Source: Chitinophagaceae bacterium (GTDB lineage Bacteria > Bacteroidota > Bacteroidia > Chitinophagales > Chitinophagaceae). Taken from it: a stretch of 64,000 nucleotides of DNA. Below are positions 53,881 through 63,068 of this stretch, piece after piece. The number at the start of each line of letters is the position of its first letter. The stretch's first letter is position 1. Location of the stretch: assembly GCA_016706055.1 (NCBI GenBank), contig JADJKL010000001.1, positions 248,001 through 312,000 on the forward strand, written 5' to 3'. Below the pieces are notes generated by a model. The model was not told where the DNA came from and did no database searches. It saw only the letters and a list, made by a program, of their open reading frames with translations. Made by a program: the position numbers and the translations under genes.

Positions 53881-54301
53881 ATGATTTATCTGCTCTATTT
53901 AGTGGCGGCCTGCTTTTCAACTGTTGATTTCCAACCGGAATACAAACAGGAAAGGTTGAAATAAAACTTGTGAACGAATTGTTTCGGTTGAGAAATGAAC
54001 ACAAGGCAGATTCTGCTGAACTCTACTTTGCCGATACGGTGCAGGTATATATGAAGTACATGAGAAATGTGCCAAAGAAAAAATTACGCAAAGCGATAAA
54101 AGCTTCTGGAAAGCACACCCAAAAAACAAATTTGAAATGACAGAACCGGTTCGGCTAAGCGACCAATCAGGCATTACGACCGTCACTATTATTGGCAAGG
54201 AATTTCTTGATGGGAAAGATTTCAAATATGAAAAGATTGAAATTAAATTTAACAGGAATAAAAAGATAATTTCCTATCGAGGATTTAATATTAAAAGATA
54301 A
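53881..54301 (+). CDS. Hidden small lipoprotein-like gene (two frameshifts)
   Basis: No long frame is apparent, but three consecutive frames join into one plausible protein of about 140 residues. The first is M-I-Y-L-L-Y-L-V-A-A-C (signal with a lipobox-like V-A-A-C). The second is V-E-I-K-L-V-N-E-L-F-R-L-R-N-E-H up to V-P-K-K-K. The third is I-T-Q-S-D-K-S-F-W-K, then V-T-I-I-G-K-E-F-L-D-G-K and a final S-Y-R-G-F-N-I-K-R. One extra base near 53963 and one A in the six-A run near 54079 restore the reading. I recognise no family. It lies between the SpoIIM gene and the RDD gene on the opposite strand to SpoIIM. Confidence 0.6.
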
Positions 54302-54348
54302 CTATTAAATAAAATTATTAATTTGTCAGCTAAAGTAAAGATTCTGCA

Positions 54349-55164
54349 ATGGCAGCAATAAAAGTTCCTACTAATTTTAATATTGAAGTTGATTTTGAAG
54401 TGCCGGAGTTTTACCGGCGGCTGCTGTCATTGATAATTGACGTACTCATCGAATATTTTTATTTGCGTATTGCCGGAGAAATTTTTAGTTCTATAGAAAG
54501 AAACGGCGGCTGGGACAGCGACAGCCAGTATAATATGCAGGCTATTGGCCTTTTGCTTTTTTTACCTGTGCTTCTTTATCATCCAATAATGGAGATTACC
54601 ATGAACGGACAAAGCCTTGGCAAAAAATTAATGGGCATCCGTGTGGTAAATGAAATTGGTGGAAGACCAGGCATCAGCCAGTTCCTGATACGTTGGCTAC
54701 TACGGGTTTCTGACCTCTGGATTGCTATTTTACTTTTTATCGTTTTAAGTAATCCAAATTTTATTGAGAATGCTGAATCTACATTTATGGTACTTGCAGG
54801 GTTAGCATTTCTGATTACAGATATAGTTTTAGTCGTCTCCTCTAAAAAAGGACAACGAATTGGCGATATTCTAGCCAAAACAATTCTTATTCGTATCAAC
54901 ACAAAAGGAAATATTGAAGACACTGTGTTTATTGATGTGGCCGATAGTTATGTACCTTCTTATCCGCAGATCATGCAGCTAAGCGATAAAGACATAAATG
55001 CTATTAAAAGTATACTCGAAACTGCAAAAAAGAAAAATGATTATAACATGGCGGAGTCTGCCTGTTACAAAATTAAAAGTCACCTGAAGATTGAATCAAC
55101 ACTACCTCCTTTCGATTTATTGGATACGCTGTTAAAAGACTATAATTATCTATCTACCAAATAA
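54349..55164 (+). CDS. RDD-family membrane protein
   Basis: Protein of 271 residues with an RDD domain. Its hallmarks appear as F-Y-R-R-L-L-S-L-I-I-D near residue 25 and G-Q-S-L-G-K-K-L-M-G-I-R-V-V in the middle, with three membrane helices (about 24-40, 64-84, 125-165). After the membrane part lies a soluble C-terminal region of about 80 residues (K-D-I-N-A-I-K-S-I-L-E-T-A-K-K-K). RDD proteins are frequently encoded next to SpoIIM and DUF58-MoxR genes. Function unknown. Confidence 0.88.
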   Translation: MAAIKVPTNFNIEVDFEVPEFYRRLLSLIIDVLIEYFYLRIAGEIFSSIERNGGWDSDSQYNMQAIGLLLFLPVLLYHPIMEITMNGQSLGKKLMGIRVVNEIGGRPGISQFLIRWLLRVSDLWIAILLFIVLSNPNFIENAESTFMVLAGLAFLITDIVLVVSSKKGQRIGDILAKTILIRINTKGNIEDTVFIDVADSYVPSYPQIMQLSDKDINAIKSILETAKKKNDYNMAESACYKIKSHLKIESTLPPFDLLDTLLKDYNYLSTK

Positions 55165-55215
55165 AAAAGGGATTCCCATTTCTGAAAATCCAATCCTTTA
55201 TAAGTACTTTATTAT

Positions 55216-55671
55216 CTAAACTCCTGTTGTAGCAACAACGAAAGCTGCTACTATATAAATCGCAATTACTATAATTGTCAATACCCCAACAAACCTAAAC
55301 ATTGACTTCAGATTTTTAAACGCAGAAGTTAATTTAGTTTGGTCATCCGAAGCCAGGGCTGTTTTCGTTTGATTGGAAAACCGCAATAGATACAAACAAG
55401 GGAAAAAATAAATTATTGCACCAACAACATACACAATTCCTACGGCAGGCCCCATTTCTTTTACAGGATTATTATTTCCGTAAGCATTAATTGCTTTGTC
55501 AAACTCTTCATAGTTTGTAGCAACAAGCACTCCTGCTAATACAATAAATACACATAGTATAAAACCAAGTATGGCTAAAAATTTCCCCCACTTAGCTGTT
55601 TCTGATAAAAAACTTCTTGCCTGTGCATCTACGCTTAATCCAAATAAGGATTGATCATTGTTTTGTTCCAT
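55216..55671 (-). CDS. DUF5362-like membrane protein
   Basis: A 151-residue protein with three to four membrane helices (about 28-50, 73-95, 125-147). The soluble N-terminal segment reads L-F-G-L-S-V-D-A-Q-A-R-S-F-L-S-E-T-A-K-W-G-K-F, followed by A-I-L-G-F, as in the DUF5362 family of small Bacteroidota membrane proteins. No function is known. It ends convergently to the RDD gene. Confidence 0.65.
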   Translation of the reverse strand: MEQNNDQSLFGLSVDAQARSFLSETAKWGKFLAILGFILCVFIVLAGVLVATNYEEFDKAINAYGNNNPVKEMGPAVGIVYVVGAIIYFFPCLYLLRFSNQTKTALASDDQTKLTSAFKNLKSMFRFVGVLTIIVIAIYIVAAFVVATTGV

Positions 55672-55732
55672 TTTATTTGGTTTTGGTTACACTAAAAATA
55701 CTTTATTCACCAATTGGTACAAAGAATTTTTG

Positions 55733-57207
55733 CTAATATGCTCTCGCAAACAAAACTCTCTCTTTAGAAGGCTTGCCTGTCAAAATACATTTTCCTTCTT
55801 CTTGCTTATTATTCAATGGAATACAACGTATTGTCGCTTTGGTCTTTTCTTTAATGGCTTCTTCTGTTTCAGCAGTTCCATCCCAATGCGCAGCAATAAA
55901 ACCACCTTTTTCATCAAGCAGTTTTTCAAACGCCTCCCAGCTATCAGCCGGAGTAATATGTTCTTGCTGATAAGCTTTTGCTTTATCGAACATACCTGTT
56001 TGTATTTCCGCCAATAAGCTTTCTACATATTGTGCAATACCATCTAATGGCACTACTCTTTTTTCTTTTGTATCTCTACGAGCCACTTCCACAACATTTT
56101 TCTCTAAGTCTCTTGCACCAATAGCTAAACGTACAGGCACACCTTTCATTTCATATTCTGCAAACTTCCAGCCCGGTCTAGCATTATCATTATCATCATA
56201 CTTTACTCGTATACCCATTGCTTTTAATTCATTGCTGATTTCTTTTACCTTTCCATCAATCAATGTCTTTTGCTCATCGCCTTTATAAATTGGCACAATC
56301 ACCACTTGGAACGGGGCAATTTTCGGCGGCAATATCAAACCTTGATCATCACTATGCGCCATAACCAGTGCGCCAACTAATCTTGTACTTACTCCCCAGC
56401 TTGTAGCCCACACATATTCCAATTGATTTTCTTTGTTAGAAAATTTTACATCAAAAGCTTTAGCAAAATTCTGCCCAAGAAAATGTGATGTACCTGCTTG
56501 TAATGCTTTTCCATCCTGCATTAATGTTTCAATGCAATAAGTATCTACTGCGCCAGCAAAACGTTCGCTGGCCGTTTTCACTCCTTTAATTACAGGCAAT
56601 GCCATAAAGTCTTCCACGAAAGTGGCGTAAACACCAAGCATTTTTCTGTTTCTTCAATTGCTTCTTCACGGGTAGCATGTGCAGTATGTCCTTCCTGCCA
56701 TAAAAATTCTGCTGTACGAAGAAATAATCTTGTTCGCATTTCCCAACGCACCACATTAGCCCATTGATTGATGAGCAAAGGCAAATCTCTATAAGATTGC
56801 ACCCAATCCTTATACGTATTCCAGATAATAGTTTCGGAAGTTGGGCGTATAATTAATTCTTCTTCCAATTTGGCATCTGGGTCAACAATTACACCGCCAC
56901 CATTTGGATCATTCATCAAACGATAATGTGTTACTACAGCACATTCCTTTGCAAAGCCTTCCACATGAGCAGCTTCTTTACTTAAAAAACTTTTTGGAAT
57001 GAACAACGGGAAATAAGCGTTTACATGACCGGTGTCTTTAAACATTTTATCCAATGCATCCCGCATATTTTCCCATAGCGCAAAACCATACGGCCTTATT
57101 ACCATACAGCCACGAACAGCCGAATGATCGGCCAGCTCACCTTTAATCACCAAATCATTATACCATTGCGAATAATCTGCTGCTCTCGATGTAATCTCCT
57201 TACTCAT
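55733..57207 (-). CDS. proS: Prolyl-tRNA synthetase (frameshifted)
   Basis: Class II synthetase of the short (ProS type 3) kind, about 491 residues when repaired. Motif 2 is in F-L-R-T-A-E-F-L-W-Q-E-G-H-T-A, the substrate-binding R-P-T-S-E-T before it, and motif 3 in the second half; the anticodon-binding domain follows and the C-terminus ends with the characteristic A-R-A-Y. As read, the first part runs to K-C-L-V-F and the second starts M-L-G-V-Y. Adding one A in the five-T run at 56641-56645 (plus strand) gives K-M-L-G-V-Y-A-T-F. An essential gene cannot really be broken here, so this is good evidence of a sequence error. Confidence 0.95.
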
Positions 57208-57375
57208 ATTTTAATTAGTTTAATACCAAACAAACCTTTAGTTATAATTTAACAGGCTTGTGTGCAATATTTTATTGAATGGCTGAATCTTTGCTGCTTA
57301 AATACAAACGATATGTGCCTCCAAAAGTCGCACAAAAGTAGTAACTTCATTATTAATTCATCTAAACCATTTGCC

Positions 57376-58023
57376 ATGAAATCAGCAATTTTACTTCTGG
57401 CTTTATCTGCAATTGTTTTCAGCAGTTGTACTACCGCTTATAAGTCTGGTCAAACACCGGATGATGTCTATTATTCCCCTGCCCGCCCTCAAGATGAATA
57501 CGTTAAGGCAGAAAGAAACGATGACCGTTATTCCGACGATTATTATGAAGATAGATACCTGAGAATGAAAGTCCAGAATCGTTATCGCTGGAACGATTTA
57601 GATGATTGGTATGGTTCAGAACGCCGTTATCGCTACAATGTTTACAGCAGCTATGGATTATATAACGAACCCTGGAATCCACATACTTATTGGAACAGTT
57701 ATTATAATCCATATTATTATTCCGGCAGTAATATAAAGACAGTTGCTTATACCAAGCCCAGAACATTCAACCTGAATACTTATAATTCCAATACATCTAA
57801 TAATCAACAAAGCAACAACAAGTTCAGGAATACGAACACTTATACGGAATCAAGAAACAGTAACAGCAATTCTGGAAATTTTTTGAGGAATATTTTTACT
57901 GGAAACAATAATTCTTCTTCTGGTTCAAAAGTAAACACCAGTTCCAGTAACAGTAATACCAACAGTAGTTCTGGATCATCATCTGGAAGTAGTGGTAGTA
58001 CTGCACCTGTAAGAAAATTTTAG
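57376..58023 (+). CDS. Asn/Ser-rich lipoprotein
   Basis: About 215 residues from the ATG at 57376, with a lipoprotein signal ending F-S-S-C-T. The middle is rich in Tyr, Asp and Arg (D-D-R-Y-S-D-D-Y-Y-E-D-R-Y-L-R-M-K-V) and the C-terminal third is low complexity: many Asn and Ser residues (N-N-S-S-S-G-S-K). Such tails are seen in surface-exposed lipoproteins of this phylum. It is divergent from proS and has no named family. Confidence 0.65.
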   Translation: MKSAILLLALSAIVFSSCTTAYKSGQTPDDVYYSPARPQDEYVKAERNDDRYSDDYYEDRYLRMKVQNRYRWNDLDDWYGSERRYRYNVYSSYGLYNEPWNPHTYWNSYYNPYYYSGSNIKTVAYTKPRTFNLNTYNSNTSNNQQSNNKFRNTNTYTESRNSNSNSGNFLRNIFTGNNNSSSGSKVNTSSSNSNTNSSSGSSSGSSGSTAPVRKF

Positions 58024-58100
58024 ACTTTTTCTTGTATGATCTTTTGCCACTCACTAAAATGGCCTTAACCTAGCTATTCGTTACCTTTTAATTCTTTACA

Positions 58101-59648
58101 ATGAAAAAAAAATTTTCACTTGCAGTTTTCTGTGCCTGCAGCCTATATATTTCTGCTCAAGAACCAGCCGACGCATTACGTTATTCCTGGACAAGTTCCA
58201 GTGGAACAGCAAGACAACAAGCCATTGGAGGAGCAATGACATCACTTGGAGGTGATATTTCCGCCACATTTGTAAACCCGGCTGGTCTTGGTTTTTATAA
58301 AACAGGTGACTTCGTATTTACTCCCGGTTATAATCTTTTCACAAATGCTTCTACTTATTACGGAAGATCAGAAAAAGACAAAAGAAATAGTTTTTCTTTT
58401 GGCACCTCAGGTTTTGTAATGGGAACGGAAACAAATGACAGTCGTAGAAATAAATCTGGTGTTGCCATGGCCATCGCCATTAACAGGACAGCTAGTTTCA
58501 GCAATAAAATTCTTTACAGAGGGTTGAATACACAAAACTCTTACTCACAAAAATTTTTGGAAGAAATAAACAACAATAATGATAAAGATGCCAACAGCGT
58601 AGCATCGAACTATCCGTTTGGAACAAGCCTTGCTTTCAATACTTATTGGATAGATACAATAAACGGAGGTTCATCTGGAAATTATCAGTTTCAATCAAGA
58701 GCAGCAGTTGGAAATTTGTTACAGGAAAATTCCATTACTAATTCAGGCGGCATTACCGAACTGGCATTGGCTTTTGCAGGTAATAAAAAAGACAAATTTT
58801 ATTTTGGAGGAACTATCGGAATTGCTTTTTTAAACTATAACAGAGAAAGCAGTTTTATAGAAGCAGATGCATCTGCAAATACCAATAACAATTTTGACTA
58901 TGCATCCATCACCGAAAATTTAAATACAAAAGGAATTGGTATTAATCTTAAAATGGGTGTGATTTATAAACCTCAGGAATATATACGTCTTGGCTTGGCG
59001 ATCCACACTCCTACTTTTTACTCTTTAACGGACAAGTATAATGCATTCGTAACCGCTAATACCGAAAGCTATAAAGGATTGTTGAACCAAAGCTCAGCTG
59101 ATTTTACGAATAACCAGGATGCCGAATTCAGGTATTACCATATTACACCCTATCGTATTATGGCCAGTGCATCTTATGTTCTCAGAGAAATTGAAGATGT
59201 AAGAAAACAAAAAGGATTTTTAACTGCAGATATTGAATATGTAAATTATAAAGCATCGTCCTACACCACAGATCCAAATGGCGACAACAGTGATGACACA
59301 AAAAGCTATTTAAAATCCCTTAATGGTGCTATTGATGATGCTTACAAAGGAACATTTAATGTAAAAGCAGGTGGCGAATTAAAGTTTACAACAGTGATGG
59401 CAAGATTAGGTGCCGCATATTATGGGAACCCGTATAAAAATCTTGGGCATGGTGAAAAAGGGAGCCGCTTTCAGTTAAGTGGTGGTTTGGGCTATAGAAA
59501 TAAAGGAATGTTTATCGACCTAACTTATGTCCATACAATGGGAAAAGACATGCACTATGCTTATCGTTTACAGAACTCAGCTTATGCTGGTGCAAACCTA
59601 AAACAAACTGGTGGAAATATTCTGGCCACCATCGGATTTAAGATTTAG
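58101..59648 (+). CDS. OmpP1/FadL-type outer-membrane transport protein
   Basis: A 515-residue protein with a signal peptide ending I-S-A-Q and a FadL-like start: A-L-R-Y-S-W-T-S, A-R-Q-Q-A-I-G-G-A-M-T-S-L-G-G-D, and the conserved N-P-A-G-L-G-F. The rest is a barrel with repeated strands and a C-terminal G-G-N-I-L-A-T-I-G-F-K-I. Homologues pass hydrophobic compounds across the outer membrane. A terminator hairpin follows. Confidence 0.85.
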   Translation: MKKKFSLAVFCACSLYISAQEPADALRYSWTSSSGTARQQAIGGAMTSLGGDISATFVNPAGLGFYKTGDFVFTPGYNLFTNASTYYGRSEKDKRNSFSFGTSGFVMGTETNDSRRNKSGVAMAIAINRTASFSNKILYRGLNTQNSYSQKFLEEINNNNDKDANSVASNYPFGTSLAFNTYWIDTINGGSSGNYQFQSRAAVGNLLQENSITNSGGITELALAFAGNKKDKFYFGGTIGIAFLNYNRESSFIEADASANTNNNFDYASITENLNTKGIGINLKMGVIYKPQEYIRLGLAIHTPTFYSLTDKYNAFVTANTESYKGLLNQSSADFTNNQDAEFRYYHITPYRIMASASYVLREIEDVRKQKGFLTADIEYVNYKASSYTTDPNGDNSDDTKSYLKSLNGAIDDAYKGTFNVKAGGELKFTTVMARLGAAYYGNPYKNLGHGEKGSRFQLSGGLGYRNKGMFIDLTYVHTMGKDMHYAYRLQNSAYAGANLKQTGGNILATIGFKI

Positions 59649-59668
59649 TCGCAATCATGCCCGCTGCT

Positions 59669-59702
59669 TAATAAGGTGTCAGTAATGATACCTTATTTTT
59701 AA
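59669..59702. terminator. Bidirectional terminator between OmpP1-like and HsdR-N genes
   Basis: AATAAGGT pairs with ACCTTATT around a 12-base loop, followed by T residues. It separates two convergent genes. Confidence 0.6.
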
Positions 59703-60140
59703 CTAATCCATGGCAGGAATTTCAGTGCACTCTACCAACTGTCCATTTTTATTTTCCCAGACATAGCAGTTGCTACCATTTGTAATTACTAAGAATTTAA
59801 CCGGAATACTAATGTTATAACGCAGCACTTGTTGCAATACGGCTTCATCGAGTTTTACTTCCATTGATTTGCACTCTACCATCAGCCAGGGCTTATGATT
59901 TTTATCATACACAAGAATGTCAAATCTTTTTTTAAGCTCACCAAGCCTGAGCTCCTTTTCAGTTGCTATTAAAGAAGATGGGTATTTTTTATCCTCGATT
60001 AAGTATTTAATAAAGTTTTGCCTCACCCATTCTTCCGGCGTCAGTACTACCCATTTTTTCCGAAGTATGTCAAAAATCGACTCCTTTCCTTCCTCATTTT
60101 TAATTCTGAAATCCGGCTCAGGGTAGTTGATAATTATCAT
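59703..60140 (-). CDS. HsdR N-terminal-like nuclease-fold protein
   Basis: A 145-residue protein similar to the type I restriction enzyme R subunit N-terminal domain. D-I-L-V-Y-D-K-N and P-W-L-M-V-E-C-K-S provide the D...E-x-K catalytic core of the PD-(D/E)xK fold. I-R-N-E-E-G-K-E-S and W-V-R-Q-N-F-I-K-Y-L precede it. Free-standing versions are common in Bacteroidota and have unknown targets. A TACTTTTG -7 box lies only 4-12 bp ahead of the ATG. Confidence 0.85.
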   Translation of the reverse strand: MIIINYPEPDFRIKNEEGKESIFDILRKKWVVLTPEEWVRQNFIKYLIEDKKYPSSLIATEKELRLGELKKRFDILVYDKNHKPWLMVECKSMEVKLDEAVLQQVLRYNISIPVKFLVITNGSNCYVWENKNGQLVECTEIPAMD

Positions 60141-60144
60141 GCTT

Positions 60145-60152
60145 CAAAAGTA
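60145..60152 (-). promoter_or_regulatory. -7 box (TAnnTTTG) of the HsdR-N gene, probably leaderless
   Basis: Minus-strand TACTTTTG ends 4 bp before the ATG at 60140. With the spacing seen at the SRP RNA gene, transcription would start at or within a base of the ATG. Confidence 0.45.
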
Positions 60153-60170
60153 ATTGTTTAAATTGCAGAC

Positions 60171-60941
60171 ATGAAGACAAAAGAAGAAATTGTAGAAAAC
60201 TGGCTTCCGAGATATACCGGAGAAAAGCTCGAAAATTTTGGGCAATATATTTTGCTTACAAATTTCAGCAACTATGTGAATATGTTTGCGAAATGGAATA
60301 ATGTAGAAGTAATCGGCGTAGGCAAACCAATGGAATGTGCTACCGCAGATAATATTACCATTATCAACTTTGGAATGGGAAGTCCGACTGCTGCTACTAT
60401 TATGGATCTGCTTTCTGCCATTGAACCAAAAGCTGTTTTGTTTCTGGGAAAATGTGGCGGTTTAAAAAGACGTAACAAAATAGGCGATCTTATTTTACCA
60501 ATTGCTGCCATCAGAGGCGAAGGAACTTCGAATGACTATTTCCCTCCGGAAGTGCCCGCCTTACCAGCCTTTGCTTTACAAAAAGCAGTGTCAACTACTA
60601 TCCGGGATTATGGTGTTGATTATTGGACAGGAACTGTGTACACAACCAACCGCCGTGTGTGGGAACATGATGAACCATTTAAAGAGTACCTGCAACAGAT
60701 AAGAGCTTATGCAATTGATATGGAAACCGCAACTGTTTTCACTGTTGGCTTTTATAATAAAATACCAACAGGAGCATTGTTGTTAGTCAGCGACCAACCG
60801 ATGACGCCGGATGGTGTAAAAACAGAAGAAAGTGACAAGAACGTTACTGCTCAGTTTGTAGAAAATCATATCAAAATTGGAATCGATTCTTTGAAGCAAT
60901 TAATGAATGATGGCATGACTGTGAGGCATCTTAAATTTTAA
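60171..60941 (+). CDS. amn: AMP nucleosidase (short form)
   Basis: A 256-residue nucleoside phosphorylase-fold enzyme of the short AMP nucleosidase type. Landmarks: N-F-G-M-G-S-P-T-A-A, G-K-C-G-G-L, D-Y-F-P-P-E-V-P-A-L-P-A-F, A-I-D-M-E-T-A-T-V-F and L-V-S-D-Q-P-M. It cleaves AMP to adenine and ribose 5-phosphate, adjusting the adenylate pool. A related 5'-nucleotidase or uridine-phosphorylase role is less likely given P-A-L-P. It is followed by a small lipoprotein-like gene 10 bp downstream. Confidence 0.88.
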   Translation: MKTKEEIVENWLPRYTGEKLENFGQYILLTNFSNYVNMFAKWNNVEVIGVGKPMECATADNITIINFGMGSPTAATIMDLLSAIEPKAVLFLGKCGGLKRRNKIGDLILPIAAIRGEGTSNDYFPPEVPALPAFALQKAVSTTIRDYGVDYWTGTVYTTNRRVWEHDEPFKEYLQQIRAYAIDMETATVFTVGFYNKIPTGALLLVSDQPMTPDGVKTEESDKNVTAQFVENHIKIGIDSLKQLMNDGMTVRHLKF

Positions 60942-60951
60942 TTATCAGCAT

Positions 60952-61359
60952 ATGAAATTGTTTTTTATCTTATCAGGCATTGCCACATTGCTACTTTCAA
61001 ATGGTGAATGCAATAAAAAGAAAACTGTTGCCACAGAAGCTACTTCAACTATTGCAACAAGTGAAACCATGAAAGGCAGACTTGAAATAAAAGGTTTCTG
61101 CTATAATTATACTATTAAGCTATTAGAAGGTTCTTTAGATACTTCCAAGATATCCACCGATTGGACAGATCAAAATACAGCAAAAAAATACACAAACGTA
61201 TTTGGATTAAATGAACCCTGTAAGTTCCCTGACTCAATTAAAGTAGGCGACGAATTCAATTTTATTATTGACACAACTAAGTCTGAACCTTGCATAGTTT
61301 GTAATAAATATTATCCTACTCCTCCTCAGAAATTAAGAATAAAAGTGGTTGAGAACTGA
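60952..61359 (+). CDS. Small secreted protein of unknown function
   Basis: A 135-residue protein with an N-terminal hydrophobic segment (1-17) followed by G-E-C-N-K-K, which may be a lipidated Cys. The mature region holds two Cys-containing elements (N-E-P-C-K-F-P and S-E-P-C-I-V-C-N-K-Y-Y-P) that could form a disulfide, and Y-N-Y-T-I-K-L-L near residue 53. No family recognised. Its stop overlaps the start of the ABC ATPase gene (TGATG). Confidence 0.6.
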   Translation: MKLFFILSGIATLLLSNGECNKKKTVATEATSTIATSETMKGRLEIKGFCYNYTIKLLEGSLDTSKISTDWTDQNTAKKYTNVFGLNEPCKFPDSIKVGDEFNFIIDTTKSEPCIVCNKYYPTPPQKLRIKVVEN

Positions 61360-63068
61360 TGCTGCCGTTATTATCAATAAAAAATCTTTCAATTGATTTT
61401 CATACCGGATTATCAATTACCAATGCCTTAAAAAATATCAATGTTGAAGTAAACAACGGCGAAGTTGTTGCCTTGGTTGGTGAATCTGGATCTGGAAAAT
61501 CTGTTACGGCTCTTTCCATTTTACAATTGCTTCCTTCGCCTCCGGCAAAATATATTGCTGGTGAAATTATTTTTACAGAAGAAAATAACTCCACAGACTT
61601 ACTGAAAAGAAGCAGACATGAAATGCAAAATATCCGTGGTAATAAAATCGCCATGATATTTCAAGAACCAATGACTTCTTTAAACCCGGTTCTTACCTGT
61701 GGTAATCAGATACAGGAAGCATTGGTTCAACATAAAAAAATAAGCAATAGAGAAGCGAAAAGACAAACAATAGAATGGTTTGAAAAAGTAAAATTGCCAA
61801 GCCCTGAGAGCATGTTCGACCGCTATCCGCACCAACTAAGCGGCGGCCAAAAGCAAAGAGTAATGATTGCAATGGCCATGTGTTGCGAACCTTCACTACT
61901 TATTTGTGATGAACCTACGACTGCTTTGGATGTTACAGTACAAAAAACAATACTACAGTTGTTGAAGGAATTGCAACTGCAATCCAATATGGGCATTATT
62001 TTTATTACTCATGATCTTGGTGTCGTAGCAGAAATAGCAGACCGGGCTGTCGTAATGTATAAAGGAGAAATTGTGGAGCAAAACTCAGTGAAAGAAATTT
62101 TTTTCAACCCACAACATGCATATACAAAAGCATTGCTTGCCTGCAGGCCTGTAAACCATGAAAGAGGAAAAAGATTACCAGTAGTGTCGGATTTCATGGA
62201 AGTAAATACAACAGAGAAGAAAAAAGAGTCTCCAGTTGAAAAAAAAGCTGCCGCTTCAATAGACAATGTTTTGAAAGTTGAAAACCTGTCTGTCTGGTTT
62301 CCTACTAAGAAAACGATTTTCGGGAAACCACTTAGCTATACTAAAGCAGTAGATGATGTAAGCTTTGATTTGTACAAGGGTGAAACATTGGGATTGGTTG
62401 GTGAAAGTGGTTGTGGAAAAACTACATTGGGAAGAACATTACTCCGGCTTATTGAACCTACATCAGGCAAAATAATTTATAATGGCATTGATCTTACTGC
62501 TAAAAAAAGAGATGAGTTAAGAACACTGAGAAAAGAAATGCAAATAATTTTCCAAGACCCTTACTCTTCGCTCAACCCGAGACTAACAATTGGCTCGGCC
62601 ATAGCAGAACCACTGAAAGTGCATGGAATCAACTCTTCAGAAAAACAAAGAAGAGATAAAGTTGCCGACCTGCTTGAGAAAGTTGATTTAAAAGCAGAAC
62701 ACTTCAATCGTTATCCGCATGAATTCAGTGGTGGTCAGCGGCAAAGAATAGTAATTGCAAGAGCATTGGCATTAAATCCATCATTCATTATTTGCGACGA
62801 GTCTGTTTCAGCATTGGATGTAAGTGTACAAGCACAAGTATTAAACCTTTTGAATGACCTGAAAAAAGAGTTTGGCTTCACCATCATTTTTATATCGCAT
62901 GATTTATCTGTTGTACGATATATCAGCGACCGCATTATGGTAATGAATAAAGGAAAGATTGAAGAAACTGGAGCTGCTGACAGTGTTTATTTCAATCCTC
63001 AATCCGAATACACCAAAAGACTTATTGCATCAATTCCAAAAGGAATTATCGCTAATCAATCCTCGTAA
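61359..63068 (+). CDS. Fused oligopeptide-type ABC transporter ATPase (DppD-DppF-like)
   Basis: A 569-residue protein with two complete ABC ATPase domains. The first (about 1-265) has G-E-S-G-S-G-K-S, L-S-G-G-Q-K-Q-R and I-C-D-E-P-T-T-A-L-D. The second (about 300-560) has G-E-S-G-C-G-K-T, F-S-G-G-Q-R-Q-R and I-C-D-E-S-V-S-A-L-D. E-S-V in the second Walker B, rather than E-P-T, is normal for DppF. It also carries the family C-terminal tail with Y-T-K-x-L-L-A/I after each domain. It powers import of peptides or nickel, but no permease or binding protein is adjacent. The 3' end overlaps the convergent gene by 13 bp. Confidence 0.93.
   Translation: MLPLLSIKNLSIDFHTGLSITNALKNINVEVNNGEVVALVGESGSGKSVTALSILQLLPSPPAKYIAGEIIFTEENNSTDLLKRSRHEMQNIRGNKIAMIFQEPMTSLNPVLTCGNQIQEALVQHKKISNREAKRQTIEWFEKVKLPSPESMFDRYPHQLSGGQKQRVMIAMAMCCEPSLLICDEPTTALDVTVQKTILQLLKELQLQSNMGIIFITHDLGVVAEIADRAVVMYKGEIVEQNSVKEIFFNPQHAYTKALLACRPVNHERGKRLPVVSDFMEVNTTEKKKESPVEKKAAASIDNVLKVENLSVWFPTKKTIFGKPLSYTKAVDDVSFDLYKGETLGLVGESGCGKTTLGRTLLRLIEPTSGKIIYNGIDLTAKKRDELRTLRKEMQIIFQDPYSSLNPRLTIGSAIAEPLKVHGINSSEKQRRDKVADLLEKVDLKAEHFNRYPHEFSGGQRQRIVIARALALNPSFIICDESVSALDVSVQAQVLNLLNDLKKEFGFTIIFISHDLSVVRYISDRIMVMNKGKIEETGAADSVYFNPQSEYTKRLIASIPKGIIANQSS

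Noticed and set aside
53917..54225. Minus-strand open frame of 102 codons
   Set aside because: It is antisense to the frameshifted small lipoprotein-like gene, whose joined translation is far more protein-like.
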